A stretch of 42,882 nucleotides of DNA from E44-bin89 sp034409565 (lineage in GTDB: Bacteria > Chloroflexota > Dehalococcoidia > Dehalococcoidales > RBG-16-60-22): contig DAOUMS010000018.1 in the NCBI GenBank assembly GCA_034409565.1, positions 1-42,882 on the forward strand, written 5' to 3'. Of the stretch, positions 1-7,794 are shown piece by piece. The notes beneath the pieces were generated by a model. It worked only from the letters and a program-made list of their open reading frames with translations. It was not told the origin of the DNA and did not search any database. The position numbers and the translations under genes were made by a program. Position 1 is the first letter of the stretch, and the number at the start of each line of letters is the position of its first letter.

Positions 1-37
1 TAATTCGTGGGCTGGGTCAGTTGTTTATAAGAGACAG
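1..37. other. Sequencing adapter remnant (Nextera read-2 type)
   Basis: The first 37 bases end in TATAAGAGACAG, the last 12 bases of the Tn5 mosaic end, and carry TCGTGGGCT before it, as in the Nextera read-2 adapter. A few mismatches are present, as expected for an adapter built into a contig from noisy read ends. This is contamination and not genome. It means that base 38 is the true contig end and that the first gene is cut there. Confidence 0.9.
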
Positions 38-247
38 GTGACTTCTCCCTGTTACTTCAAGATGGAGCCGGGGCCGGGGCTGGGCATGTACATGCCCTGG
101 GGCATGTCCGATGATATGCTGGCGGAACTGGGCCGGGAAAAAATCCGCTATGTTAAAAATATTATTGAACTGATAGGCCAGGTTCACCCGGAACTCAAGG
201 TATCAAAGCAGGGGCCGAAAGACCTGAAAGTGCCCCTGCCAAATTAA
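38..247 (+). CDS. C-terminal fragment of an unrecognised protein
   Basis: The reading frame is open from base 38 to the TAA at 245-247 and is cut on the left by the adapter/contig end, so the apparent GTG start at 38 is not a real start. About 69 residues remain. They are rich in Gly and Met near the start (PGPGLGMYMPWGMSDD), followed by a helix-like stretch (residues ~28-55) and a polar tail. The stop lies 20 bases before panB, which has its own Shine-Dalgarno, so the two are probably co-transcribed. I do not recognise the family from this tail. Confidence 0.6.
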   Translation: MTSPCYFKMEPGPGLGMYMPWGMSDDMLAELGREKIRYVKNIIELIGQVHPELKVSKQGPKDLKVPLPN

Positions 248-267
248 AAAAGGAGGACTAGAAACAA

Positions 268-1125
268 ATGCCAAAGAAATCCGTTCTCGATTTTGCGGAG
301 ATGAAAAAGAAGGGTGATAAAATCACCTTCCTCACCGCCTATGATTTCCCCATGGCCAACTTCTGTGAAAAAGCCGGCATCGACATGATACTGGTTGGTG
401 ACAGCGCCGCCATGGTGGTCCACGGTTTACCCGGAACCGTGCCCATGACCATGGACCAGATGATTCAACATTCCCAGATAGTCAGGAGGGGTGCGCCCAA
501 TACCTTCGTCATCGGCGATATGCCGTTCCTTTCCTACCAGGTTTCCAGAGAGGACGCCATCCTTAATGCCGGCCGGTTCTTCAAAGAGGCAAGCGTGGAT
601 GCCATCAAGCTGGAAGGCGGCCGCCGGGTCATCAAGCAGATTGAGGGCATCATTGAGGGCGGCATGTCCGTGATGGGCCACATCGGCCTGACGCCGCAGA
701 GCTCCGGACAACTGGGCGGGTTCAAGGCGCAGGGACGCACCGCCGATGCTGCCATGGAGCTGATTAAAGATGCCCTAGCCATTGAGAAGGCCGGCGCCTT
801 CTCCATCCTGCTGGAAGCGATTCCCCCGGAAGTGGGCAAAATCATCACCGACATGCTCAAAATCCCAGTGCTGGGCATCGGGGCTGGCATGTACACGGAT
901 GGCCAGGCCCTGATTATCGGTGATATGCTTGGCTACTTTGAGGCCTTCACCCCGAAGTTCGTTAAGAAATACGCCAACCTGGGTGAACAAATTGAGAAGG
1001 CTTTCCGTGCCTATAGTGATGATGTGAAGACCAGCAAGTTCCCCGAGGAAAAGCACTGCTACCGCATGATTGAAGGCGAACTCGAGAAGCTGGAAACCAT
1101 GCTCAAGAACCTGCCGCCACAGTAA
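268..1125 (+). CDS. panB: 3-methyl-2-oxobutanoate hydroxymethyltransferase (ketopantoate synthesis)
   Basis: PanB transfers the hydroxymethyl group of 5,10-methylene-tetrahydrofolate to 2-oxoisovalerate, the first committed step to pantothenate and CoA, in the cytoplasm. At 285 residues it has family length. Visible motifs are LVGDSAAMV (metal Asp; the usual form is GDSLGMV), GDMPF (second metal Asp), KLEGG (metal Glu), GHIGLTPQS, LGGFKAQGR, LLEAIP (catalytic Glu) and IGAG..TDGQ. All expected catalytic acids are present. The start is supported by AGGAGG at 251-256. No panC or panD is nearby. A strong terminator follows. Folate C1 use fits the folate/corrinoid genes next to it, although that link is an inference. 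Confidence 0.93.
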   Translation: MPKKSVLDFAEMKKKGDKITFLTAYDFPMANFCEKAGIDMILVGDSAAMVVHGLPGTVPMTMDQMIQHSQIVRRGAPNTFVIGDMPFLSYQVSREDAILNAGRFFKEASVDAIKLEGGRRVIKQIEGIIEGGMSVMGHIGLTPQSSGQLGGFKAQGRTADAAMELIKDALAIEKAGAFSILLEAIPPEVGKIITDMLKIPVLGIGAGMYTDGQALIIGDMLGYFEAFTPKFVKKYANLGEQIEKAFRAYSDDVKTSKFPEEKHCYRMIEGELEKLETMLKNLPPQ

Positions 1126-1163
1126 TAAACATGCTGGCGAAGTACCAGAAGAGAGCGCAAAGG

Positions 1164-1195
1164 GCGGCGTGGCGTAAGGCCACGCCGCTTTTATT
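1164..1195 (+). terminator. Rho-independent terminator of panB
   Basis: A perfect 10-bp stem (GCGGCGTGGC at 1164-1173 and its complement at 1179-1188) closes a 5-base loop and is followed by TTTTATTT. It sits 38 bases after the panB stop. It touches the 3' end of the convergent RACo gene, whose stop is at 1191-1193. Confidence 0.9.
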
Positions 1196-3011
1196 TATTG
1201 CCCAGTGACAGGCAGCGGAGGAAGGTCTCTTCAAAGTCCGGCCTTCCCGACAGCTCGATATGACGCGCTTCCGCCGCAATCTTCTCCGCCTGATGCCTTT
1301 CTTCCATATTGAGCAAGGCCTTCAAAGCCCCGTCCATGGCCCCGTTGCCGATGAAGTGGATTTTCTCGAGCGGGAAGGGGGGAATCAGCCCCAGAGTGAC
1401 CGCTTTCTCGCGGTTGATATAGTTGCCGAACACGCCGGCGAGAAGGACCTCCTGAATATCGTCGGTGCCGATGCCGGCCTCTTTCATGAGCAGCTCTACC
1501 CCGGCGCGAATGGCCCCCTTGGCCAGCTGCAGTTCGCGGACGTCCTGCTGGGTCAGCACGACCTCCCTTTTTTCGTCTTTAAAGATGAGGAATTCCCGCG
1601 CCTCATCGCGAACCCTGACCCTCGGCGCCAGTTCCTCGGCACTTATCTCCGCGGGCTTGAGAAGGCGCCCCTTCTGGTCGAGGACTCCCGTCCGGTAAAG
1701 CTCCGCCACCAAGTCTATCAGGCCGGAGCCGCAGATGCCTTTGGGCATAATGCCACCTATGACCGAGTAATTTATAGTCGGGGTCGTCAGAAAAGAGCTG
1801 ATGGCACCCTTTACCGCCCGCATGCCGTACTTTATCCGGCCGCCTTCAAAGGCAGGGCCGGCCGCGGTGGAGGCGGTCAGAACCCCTTTCCCGGTAGCCA
1901 GCATCACCTCACCGTTGGTGCCGATGTCAATGGCCAGCCTGGGGGTACGGGCCTGGTGCAGCCTCGCCGCCAAGATTACGGCCACGGTATCGGCACCGAC
2001 AAAACTGGCAATCGACGGCAGGACGTGCACCTTTCCCCGCGGGTGAATCTGCAATCCGAGTTCGATAGCCGGCAGGTCATAAGACTGGTTCAGTCCTCCG
2101 ACGTACGGTGCTAGCGCAATATTTCTGGCCTCAAGTCCCAGCAGGGTGTGGAGCATGGTGGTGTTGCCCACCACCGTGGCCTCAAAGATACGGCCCCGCT
2201 CCCGCCCGGCGTTCCGGCACAGTCGCAGCAGGAGTTGATTAAGCCCCCTGACCAGTTCTTCCTGCAGCTTTCCCCGCTTTTCCAGAGCATCCTGCGCATA
2301 CATGATTCTTGAAATAACATCGGCGCCAAAGGCGATTTGAGGGTTAAGCTCCGCGTCAAGGGCAATTACCCTGCCCGTACGCAGGTCGACCAGCCCGGCG
2401 GCCAGTGTGGTGGTGCCAATATCTACGGCCACCCCTAATACATCTGCATTTGAACTCGGCGGGTCGAGCGCCACCACCTCATCTCCCACCACCACCGCCT
2501 CCCCGTTAAAATTCCACTCCCGGAGGCGGGCAGGCAACTCACGCAGCAATGACAGTTCCGTGGCGGGCGGCCTGCCCGTTGCTCGCTCCAGGTGTGCGGC
2601 AAGGCGGTCCCAGTCCGCCCGCTGGTCCTTTATTGAGGGCTTATTTAATGCGAAGTGAAGGCTCTGGACATTGGGCTTGAGGGCGATTTCCTCGCCAAGC
2701 AGGCCGAAGCCGGCCTTGGCCCGCGATATCTCTATCTCAGGCAGGCGGACCTCGCCGGGTTCCTCCACGGTGACCTGGCAGGCAAGGTGCCAGCCCCCAC
2801 TCCGTTCCTCCGGGGACAGCTTCTCCCGCTCCAGTTCCGTGTATTTCTGGCTGACGCCGGAGAGCTGCACCCGGCACTTGAGACAGGTGCCCTGTCCTCC
2901 GCAGGGTGAGTCGAGGGGAATCCCGGCCTCGATAAGTGCGTGGCGCAGGTTATCGCTCGTCTTCAGTTTCAGTTCCCTATCGGGAGGAAAGACCCGAACG
3001 CTAACCTTCAT
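1191..3011 (-). CDS. Corrinoid-protein reductive activator (RACo-like, 2Fe-2S plus ASKHA ATPase)
   Basis: This 606-residue protein begins with a plant-type 2Fe-2S ferredoxin domain. Cys37, Cys43, Cys46 and Cys78 fit C-x5-C-x2-C-xn-C. A linker follows, then an actin/Hsp70-like ATPase domain with a phosphate-binding loop at VAVDIGTTTLAAG (~190-202), a second one at LAIDIGTNGEV and an adenosine motif near GNGAMDGALKAL. The family reduces inactive Co(II) corrinoid to Co(I) at the cost of ATP and so repairs methyl-transfer corrinoid proteins. The gene starts directly after the methyltransferase stop (TAGATG), so the two are translationally linked. The partner is probably the corrinoid protein at 10,907-11,542 or the acetyl-CoA pathway corrinoid protein. 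Confidence 0.88.
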   Translation of the reverse strand: MKVSVRVFPPDRELKLKTSDNLRHALIEAGIPLDSPCGGQGTCLKCRVQLSGVSQKYTELEREKLSPEERSGGWHLACQVTVEEPGEVRLPEIEISRAKAGFGLLGEEIALKPNVQSLHFALNKPSIKDQRADWDRLAAHLERATGRPPATELSLLRELPARLREWNFNGEAVVVGDEVVALDPPSSNADVLGVAVDIGTTTLAAGLVDLRTGRVIALDAELNPQIAFGADVISRIMYAQDALEKRGKLQEELVRGLNQLLLRLCRNAGRERGRIFEATVVGNTTMLHTLLGLEARNIALAPYVGGLNQSYDLPAIELGLQIHPRGKVHVLPSIASFVGADTVAVILAARLHQARTPRLAIDIGTNGEVMLATGKGVLTASTAAGPAFEGGRIKYGMRAVKGAISSFLTTPTINYSVIGGIMPKGICGSGLIDLVAELYRTGVLDQKGRLLKPAEISAEELAPRVRVRDEAREFLIFKDEKREVVLTQQDVRELQLAKGAIRAGVELLMKEAGIGTDDIQEVLLAGVFGNYINREKAVTLGLIPPFPLEKIHFIGNGAMDGALKALLNMEERHQAEKIAAEARHIELSGRPDFEETFLRCLSLGNK

Positions 3012-3806
3012 CTATGACAGCTTCCCCTGCCGGTAGGCGGTAATGTAGCCAGCGCAGAACTTGTCCCGGTTCAGAATCGCCTCCGCCGCCACCAGCCCGG
3101 CCATAAGCTCGCGGTCAGTGGGGTCAATAATCGCTGCATCAAGTCCCTGGGCCATGGCGGCGACCAGAAAGGTGCGGTTGAGTAGCTTCCGCACCGGCAG
3201 GCCGTAAGATACATTGGTCAGCCCGCAGATGGTGTGCACCTCCGGCATCTGAGCCGTGATTTCCCTGATGGCACCGAGCGCGGCGACCGCTGATTGAGTA
3301 TCGGTGGCTACGGGGTAAATGAGCGGGTCAATGAAAATATCGCCCGCCGCGACACCCTCTCCGGTCAGGATTTCAACCATCTGCCGGGCTATGTCTACTT
3401 TTTCGGCAACGGTGTTGGCCATGCCGGCGTCGCTCTGGCACAGCGCCACGATTTTCGTCCCGTACTGCTTGACCAGCGGCAGCAGCCTGTCAAGGCGCTG
3501 TTTTTCCATGGTGATGGAATTTATCAGGCACGGCCGTTTCACCAGCTTCAGGGCGGCGGCAATCGCTGCCGGGTCCGGACTGTCCAGGCAGAGCGGCAAG
3601 TCGGTGGCACCCTGAACCACGCCCACCAACCAGCACAGGGACTCCACCTCCTGGCCGACAAAGCTGCCGGCATTGACATCAATGTAGTGGGCTCCCGCCT
3701 CGGTCTGGGCCCTGGCCTCGTGGCGAATAAAGTCCTCATCTTTGGCTTTGAGCGCCTCGCTGATTGACTTGCGCGAGGAGTTAATCCTCTCGGCAACTAT
3801 TAACAT
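3012..3806 (-). CDS. Methyltetrahydrofolate:corrinoid methyltransferase (AcsE/MeTr-like)
   Basis: This 264-residue pterin-binding TIM barrel closely follows AcsE of the Wood-Ljungdahl pathway over its full length. Pterin and catalytic residues align with Asp75 (CLDSPD), Asn96 (INSI), Asp160 (IDPLI) and Asn198 (TNVSYG). It moves a methyl group between N5-methyl-tetrahydrofolate and a cob(I)amide protein in the cytoplasm, in either direction. It lies immediately before RACo, with no gap, and after the ADP-ribosylglycohydrolase-like gene with a 59-base gap. A GGGGGT Shine-Dalgarno precedes the ATG. Paired with URO-D methyltransferases and a corrinoid protein a few kb away, it probably feeds methyl groups from a methylated substrate to folate. 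Confidence 0.9.
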   Translation of the reverse strand: MLIVAERINSSRKSISEALKAKDEDFIRHEARAQTEAGAHYIDVNAGSFVGQEVESLCWLVGVVQGATDLPLCLDSPDPAAIAAALKLVKRPCLINSITMEKQRLDRLLPLVKQYGTKIVALCQSDAGMANTVAEKVDIARQMVEILTGEGVAAGDIFIDPLIYPVATDTQSAVAALGAIREITAQMPEVHTICGLTNVSYGLPVRKLLNRTFLVAAMAQGLDAAIIDPTDRELMAGLVAAEAILNRDKFCAGYITAYRQGKLS

Positions 3807-3865
3807 GAAAATACCCCCGCAATTAATTAAACTCTTCCGTTTTTTCAGTTTAGTATATTATCTTT

Positions 3866-4786
3866 CTACAGGTTGCACAAACTCGCGGCCAGTTGCGCGA
3901 TGTAACGGCGATTTTCCAGCCTCTCCTGCCAGCGGCTGGGAATGGCCTCTGCGCCCAGATACGCCCCGGAGATGGCACCGGTCATCGCCCCGATGGTATC
4001 CGTATCACCACCGATGCTGATGGCGCCAAATACCGCGCCGGCAAATGAATCTGGCTGAGACAGAAAGCAATAAATGGCGGTGGGTACGGAATTAAAAGCC
4101 TCAATGCCGTTTCCCAGCTCAAGCACCACCTTTTCTGGGTCTGGCTGGGCCACCAGCGCGCCTATTTTGTTCAGCCTGTCGCGGTAAATCTTTTCCGAGG
4201 TAAAGTTAATTAGCCGGGACAGGAATTCCGCCCGGTCGAAGTCTGAAGACGGCTGTAGAACGCTCGCCAAGGCAACGGCATACGCCTGCAGAGCAGCGCC
4301 TTCCCTGCCGAGCAGGTGGGCATGGGTAATCTGGCTCGACCTGTAAGCAACTTCGCGCAGCACCTCCGGGTTATCGCCGTAGAAGACGCCGATGGGAGCC
4401 ACCCTCATTGCCGAGCCATTGCCGAAAGAACCACCACGGTACAGGCGCTGGGACGCCTCATCCCAGGGGATGCCGTCACGAATCATGCGGAAAATACGCG
4501 GCGGCCCCGGCCCGTAGCCGCGGTAGGGCTCACGCTCATAGTTCTGAACAAAGGTGCGCGCCATGTCCTCGCCGTCAAAGCCACGGCAACGCAACAGCGA
4601 CTCGGCGGCGCCGAGCATCATGTGGGTATCATCGGTATAGGTCAGCTCGGGCAGTCTTGCCGCTACGGCTTCGATTTCCGGCTGGTCTACACAGGGGTAA
4701 CCCTCAAAGGGTGCGCCCAGCGCATCACCCACGGCGGTGCCGATAAAGGCACCGAGGAATTTCGACTTTCGAGCCGCATCGTTCAT
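3866..4786 (-). CDS. ADP-ribosylglycohydrolase (DraG/MacroD-type) family protein
   Basis: The 306-residue protein has the family's di-metal signatures: GTAVGDALGAPFEG at ~16-29, YTDDTHMM at ~50-57 and GGDTDTIGAMTGAISGAYLG near residues 260-280. Members remove ADP-ribose from arginine or other residues, or hydrolyse related ADP-ribose compounds; DraG reverses nitrogenase shut-off. There is no nitrogenase or DraT here, so the substrate is unknown. It is encoded 9 bases after the membrane-protein stop, in what looks like one transcription unit with alcohol dehydrogenase and MeTr/RACo. A role in energy-dependent control of the pathway is possible but unproven. Confidence 0.85.
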   Translation of the reverse strand: MNDAARKSKFLGAFIGTAVGDALGAPFEGYPCVDQPEIEAVAARLPELTYTDDTHMMLGAAESLLRCRGFDGEDMARTFVQNYEREPYRGYGPGPPRIFRMIRDGIPWDEASQRLYRGGSFGNGSAMRVAPIGVFYGDNPEVLREVAYRSSQITHAHLLGREGAALQAYAVALASVLQPSSDFDRAEFLSRLINFTSEKIYRDRLNKIGALVAQPDPEKVVLELGNGIEAFNSVPTAIYCFLSQPDSFAGAVFGAISIGGDTDTIGAMTGAISGAYLGAEAIPSRWQERLENRRYIAQLAASLCNL

Positions 4787-4795
4787 TGAAAAGGA

Positions 4796-5362
4796 CTACC
4801 TGTTGCTCAGGCCCATAGACTGAGCATTGGGGCAGACATTTTTGGCGAGGCAATGAATACAGACGATTCTGGTGAAAAGCACGAAGAAACGAAAGAGAAG
4901 CAAGCCCAGAATAGCCAGGAATAAGGCCAGAGTTAGATAAGAAAAGTTGATAATCAGCGCCGGTATCAGGGCGATGACAGGAAGAACCAGGGAAGCGATG
5001 TACATATTGTTATGGCATAACAACCCCCTGGCGCGGCCGGAGAAGTCTTTTATATCTCCCTTTCTGGCGATTTTCATTGAGAACACGTTTAGGCCGGAAA
5101 TACAGATGGCGTCTTTCATCCCGTAGTACACACAGTTCGGGCAGACGGTAAATGGCATGACCAGGTACATCTCAATAAAAGCGAAGGCAAGATACAATGC
5201 CCCGAAGAGATACGCCAGCCATGAAGGCCCGTAACCGAGCATGATACCGGCCCCGCCGAGGGCAAAGTGGAGCACGGTGACGCCATTGTAGAGAGCAATA
5301 TACGAAGCTGGATATCGGGTATATACTCTGGTCTTTATCTCTGCTTCTGGCCCTTCTCTCAT
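4796..5362 (-). CDS. Cysteine-rich multi-pass membrane protein of unknown function
   Basis: I place the start at the ATG at 5360-5362, which has AAGGAG eight bases upstream. A longer frame to 5434 overlaps the upstream stop and lacks such a site. The product has about 188 residues and four hydrophobic segments in two pairs. Cysteines lie after each pair: CPNC after the first, and CIHCLAKNVCPNA near the C-terminus, with single CIS and CHN cysteines in the central loop. The loop after TM2 also holds YYGMKDAIC. This pattern suggests a redox or metal-binding membrane protein, but I do not recognise the family. It lies between an alcohol dehydrogenase and a DraG-like gene. Confidence 0.7.
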   Translation of the reverse strand: MREGPEAEIKTRVYTRYPASYIALYNGVTVLHFALGGAGIMLGYGPSWLAYLFGALYLAFAFIEMYLVMPFTVCPNCVYYGMKDAICISGLNVFSMKIARKGDIKDFSGRARGLLCHNNMYIASLVLPVIALIPALIINFSYLTLALFLAILGLLLFRFFVLFTRIVCIHCLAKNVCPNAQSMGLSNR

Positions 5363-5430
5363 TAAAAAGCTCCTTCTCAGAAATCGGTGAGGGCGGCTTG
5401 CAATCGGCTTACCATATGCTACCCCCGTCC

Positions 5431-6612
5431 TCAATTGGCTGATTGCTCTCCGTAGGCCGCTTTATAAAGCGCTACTATCTCCTCTTTGCTTGCCTGACGC
5501 GGGTTGTTCGCCGGGCTGCCGCTGGCGATGGCATCCTCGCTCATTTTCGGCGCCAGCTGGTGGAGCCTGGCTTTATCCACCCCCAGCGCCCGCATTGACG
5601 GTATCCTGACGTCCCGGATGAGCTTCTTGACCGCCTCCGCACCACGCTGCGCCGCTTCCATTTCAGACAGGCCGCTGATGTTTACCCCCATCGCCCCGGC
5701 AATGCGGGCATACCGGGCTGGATTTCCCTCGAGGCTGAACGCCATCACCGTGCCCAGCAGGGCCGCATTTGACGCACCGTGACGCACGTGGAAATAGGCA
5801 CCAATGGGCCGCGCCATGCCGTGCACCAGCGCCACCGAAGAATTGCTGAACGCCATCCCCGCCATGAGCGAGCCCATCATTGTCTTCTCTCTCGCCGCCA
5901 GGTCTTTCCCATCAGACCACGCCTTTCCCAGGTTGCCGGCAATGAGCTCGATGGCCGCCAGGCAGAAAACGTCACTTATCACCTGGGCCTTTACCGAAAC
6001 GTAAGCCTCGATGGCATGGGTCAGGGCATCAATGCCGGTGGCAGCGGTAATGTCCTGCGGCAGGGTTATGGTGAGCTGCGGGTCAACAATGGCCACCTGA
6101 GGAGTGAGGAAGGGGCTGCCGATGAGCATTTTGACATCCCGCCTGGCATCGGTAATGATGGTGAACGGCGTGACCTCGCTGCCGGTACCGGCCGTCGTGG
6201 GCACAGCGATGACCGGAACGCCTTTCTCCGGAATTTTGCCCAGCCCCATGTAATCCTCTATCGAACCCCGGTTGGTGGCCATGACCGATATGGCTTTGGC
6301 CGTGTCCATCGGGCTGCCGCCACCAACGGCCAGGATACCGTCACAGCCGTTTCCCTGAAACGCCTTTAACCCTTCCTGGACGTATTCGGCGACCGGTTCC
6401 ATGTTGACGCCGTCATAGATGGCACAGGCCACGCCGCTCTGCCGGAGCGACTCTTTGACACCATCCGGGATGCCCAGTTTCACCAGGTTCTGGTCTGTCA
6501 CCATCAGGGCCTTCTTCAAGTTCAGCTTCTTGCACTCTTCGCCGATCTGTTTCGACGACCCGGAACCGGTGATAATAACCCTGGCCGTGCTGAAAGTCTT
6601 CACTGGCAGCAT
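5431..6612 (-). CDS. Iron-containing (group III) NAD(P)-dependent alcohol dehydrogenase
   Basis: At 393 residues it has family length. It shows the nucleotide motif GGGSPMDTAK (~98-107), PTTAGTGSE (~138-146) and the metal ligands Asp195 and His199 (DALTH), His264 (VHGMA) and His278 (RHG). The family reduces aldehydes or oxidises primary alcohols or diols with NAD(H). One departure is visible: the second His of the usual HxMxH motif is Arg268. The start has AGGAGG six bases upstream. It is the first gene of the minus-strand set running to RACo, so an alcohol or aldehyde may be a substrate or product of the methyl-transfer pathway (inference). Confidence 0.92.
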   Translation of the reverse strand: MLPVKTFSTARVIITGSGSSKQIGEECKKLNLKKALMVTDQNLVKLGIPDGVKESLRQSGVACAIYDGVNMEPVAEYVQEGLKAFQGNGCDGILAVGGGSPMDTAKAISVMATNRGSIEDYMGLGKIPEKGVPVIAVPTTAGTGSEVTPFTIITDARRDVKMLIGSPFLTPQVAIVDPQLTITLPQDITAATGIDALTHAIEAYVSVKAQVISDVFCLAAIELIAGNLGKAWSDGKDLAAREKTMMGSLMAGMAFSNSSVALVHGMARPIGAYFHVRHGASNAALLGTVMAFSLEGNPARYARIAGAMGVNISGLSEMEAAQRGAEAVKKLIRDVRIPSMRALGVDKARLHQLAPKMSEDAIASGSPANNPRQASKEEIVALYKAAYGEQSAN

Positions 6613-6737
6613 GATGAGCCTCCTGAAGTGATAGCTATTCCGGTGAAAAAGATAGCTGACGGCACCAGTCTAGTATATCCAACTTTTTGCGTCAATCCAT
6701 GCCTCGATTATGCCATGTCCGCAATGGTGGTGTTATA

Positions 6738-7760
6738 ATGGATAAAGGAGACTTGAAAAAGATGGCCGAGGAAACCTATGAACTGTCAATGACCCCGAAA
6801 TACCTCAAAAGAATCGAGGAAATCATCACCGCGGGAGGGAGGAGTTCGCTTTACGGACCGGAAGACACGCTGGCCGCCATGAAGCAGCTCAACTTTGACA
6901 ACGAACGCATGTGGAGCCTGCTGCGCGGCTCTTATGATATTCACCAGCACACCGGTCCCTCCTCCACCACCCAACGCCTTTTCAGCCAGATTGATTTTGC
7001 CATTCAGGCCTGTGAGGTGGGACAGGCGGGTATAGTATGCAAGGACCACACCCTGCCCACCACCCCCTCCGTGCAGCTCACCCAGACGGTCGTTGACCAG
7101 TGGGCTGAGGCACATAACAAGAAAAAGGTCGAGGTCTACGGCGGTGTGGTGCTCAACTACGCCGTGGGCGGACTCAACCCTGACGCAGTCGTGGCCAACT
7201 ACCGCGCGGGGGGCAAATACATCTGGTTGCCCAACATGGACGCCGCCCACCACCGCAGTGTGACCCGCCACCCCAAAGGCGGTGGCATCTCCATCATTGA
7301 TGATAAGGGAAACGTGGTACCGCAGATGAAAGAAATCCTGAAGCTGATGGCGGAAACGGATATGGTGCTCGGCCTGTGCCATCAGAGCACTGCAGAACGC
7401 TTCGCCGTGGTCAGGGAAGCGGTCAGGATGGGGGTGGAGCGCATTGAGGTCAACCACGTTAATTATCCGCTGACCATGGTGACCCCGGAGCAGGCTAGGG
7501 AACTGGCCGATATGGGCGCTTATATCGGCATTTATGCCATGCACCTGGCGCCACCGGCTTTCGCCTGGGATGAGGCGATGGCCTTCTATAAAGCAGTCGG
7601 GCCAGAGAGAATCGTCTTTGGCTCCGACAGCGGTCATATTGAGATTGGCATCCCCTGGGAGCAGATGCGAAAGATGATTCTCGGCTTCCTTTTCCACGGC
7701 GTGCCTGATGAACATGTCAAAATGATGTGCCAGACCAACGCGCACAACCTACTGCACTGA
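6738..7760 (+). CDS. Metal-dependent hydrolase-like TIM-barrel protein (amidohydrolase/DUF6282-like)
   Basis: The protein of about 340 residues has the layout of an amidohydrolase-type barrel: DIHQHTGPS early on (first HxH metal site), VCKDHTLPT, PNMDAAHHRSVTRHPKGG, GLCHQS, EVNHV and, near the end, VFGSDSGH. These are typical positions for metal ligands. The reaction is unknown. The start is uncertain: ATG 6738 overlaps a TATAAT, and ATG 6762 has AAAGGAG 11 bases upstream; an upstream TTG at 6687 is less likely. It is divergent from the alcohol dehydrogenase and 34 bases before the PAC2 gene. Confidence 0.75.
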   Translation: MDKGDLKKMAEETYELSMTPKYLKRIEEIITAGGRSSLYGPEDTLAAMKQLNFDNERMWSLLRGSYDIHQHTGPSSTTQRLFSQIDFAIQACEVGQAGIVCKDHTLPTTPSVQLTQTVVDQWAEAHNKKKVEVYGGVVLNYAVGGLNPDAVVANYRAGGKYIWLPNMDAAHHRSVTRHPKGGGISIIDDKGNVVPQMKEILKLMAETDMVLGLCHQSTAERFAVVREAVRMGVERIEVNHVNYPLTMVTPEQARELADMGAYIGIYAMHLAPPAFAWDEAMAFYKAVGPERIVFGSDSGHIEIGIPWEQMRKMILGFLFHGVPDEHVKMMCQTNAHNLLH

Positions 7761-7794
7761 TATCAATATATTAATAAAAGTGTAGGTGAGGACG

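Noticed and set aside
1260..2114. 284-codon frame antisense to RACo
   Set aside because: It lies fully inside the well-supported RACo gene, has no recognisable motifs and results from high GC content.
6786..7745. 319-codon minus frame, His-rich
   Set aside because: It mirrors the TIM-barrel gene; its His and Gly content is explained by codons of that gene read backward.
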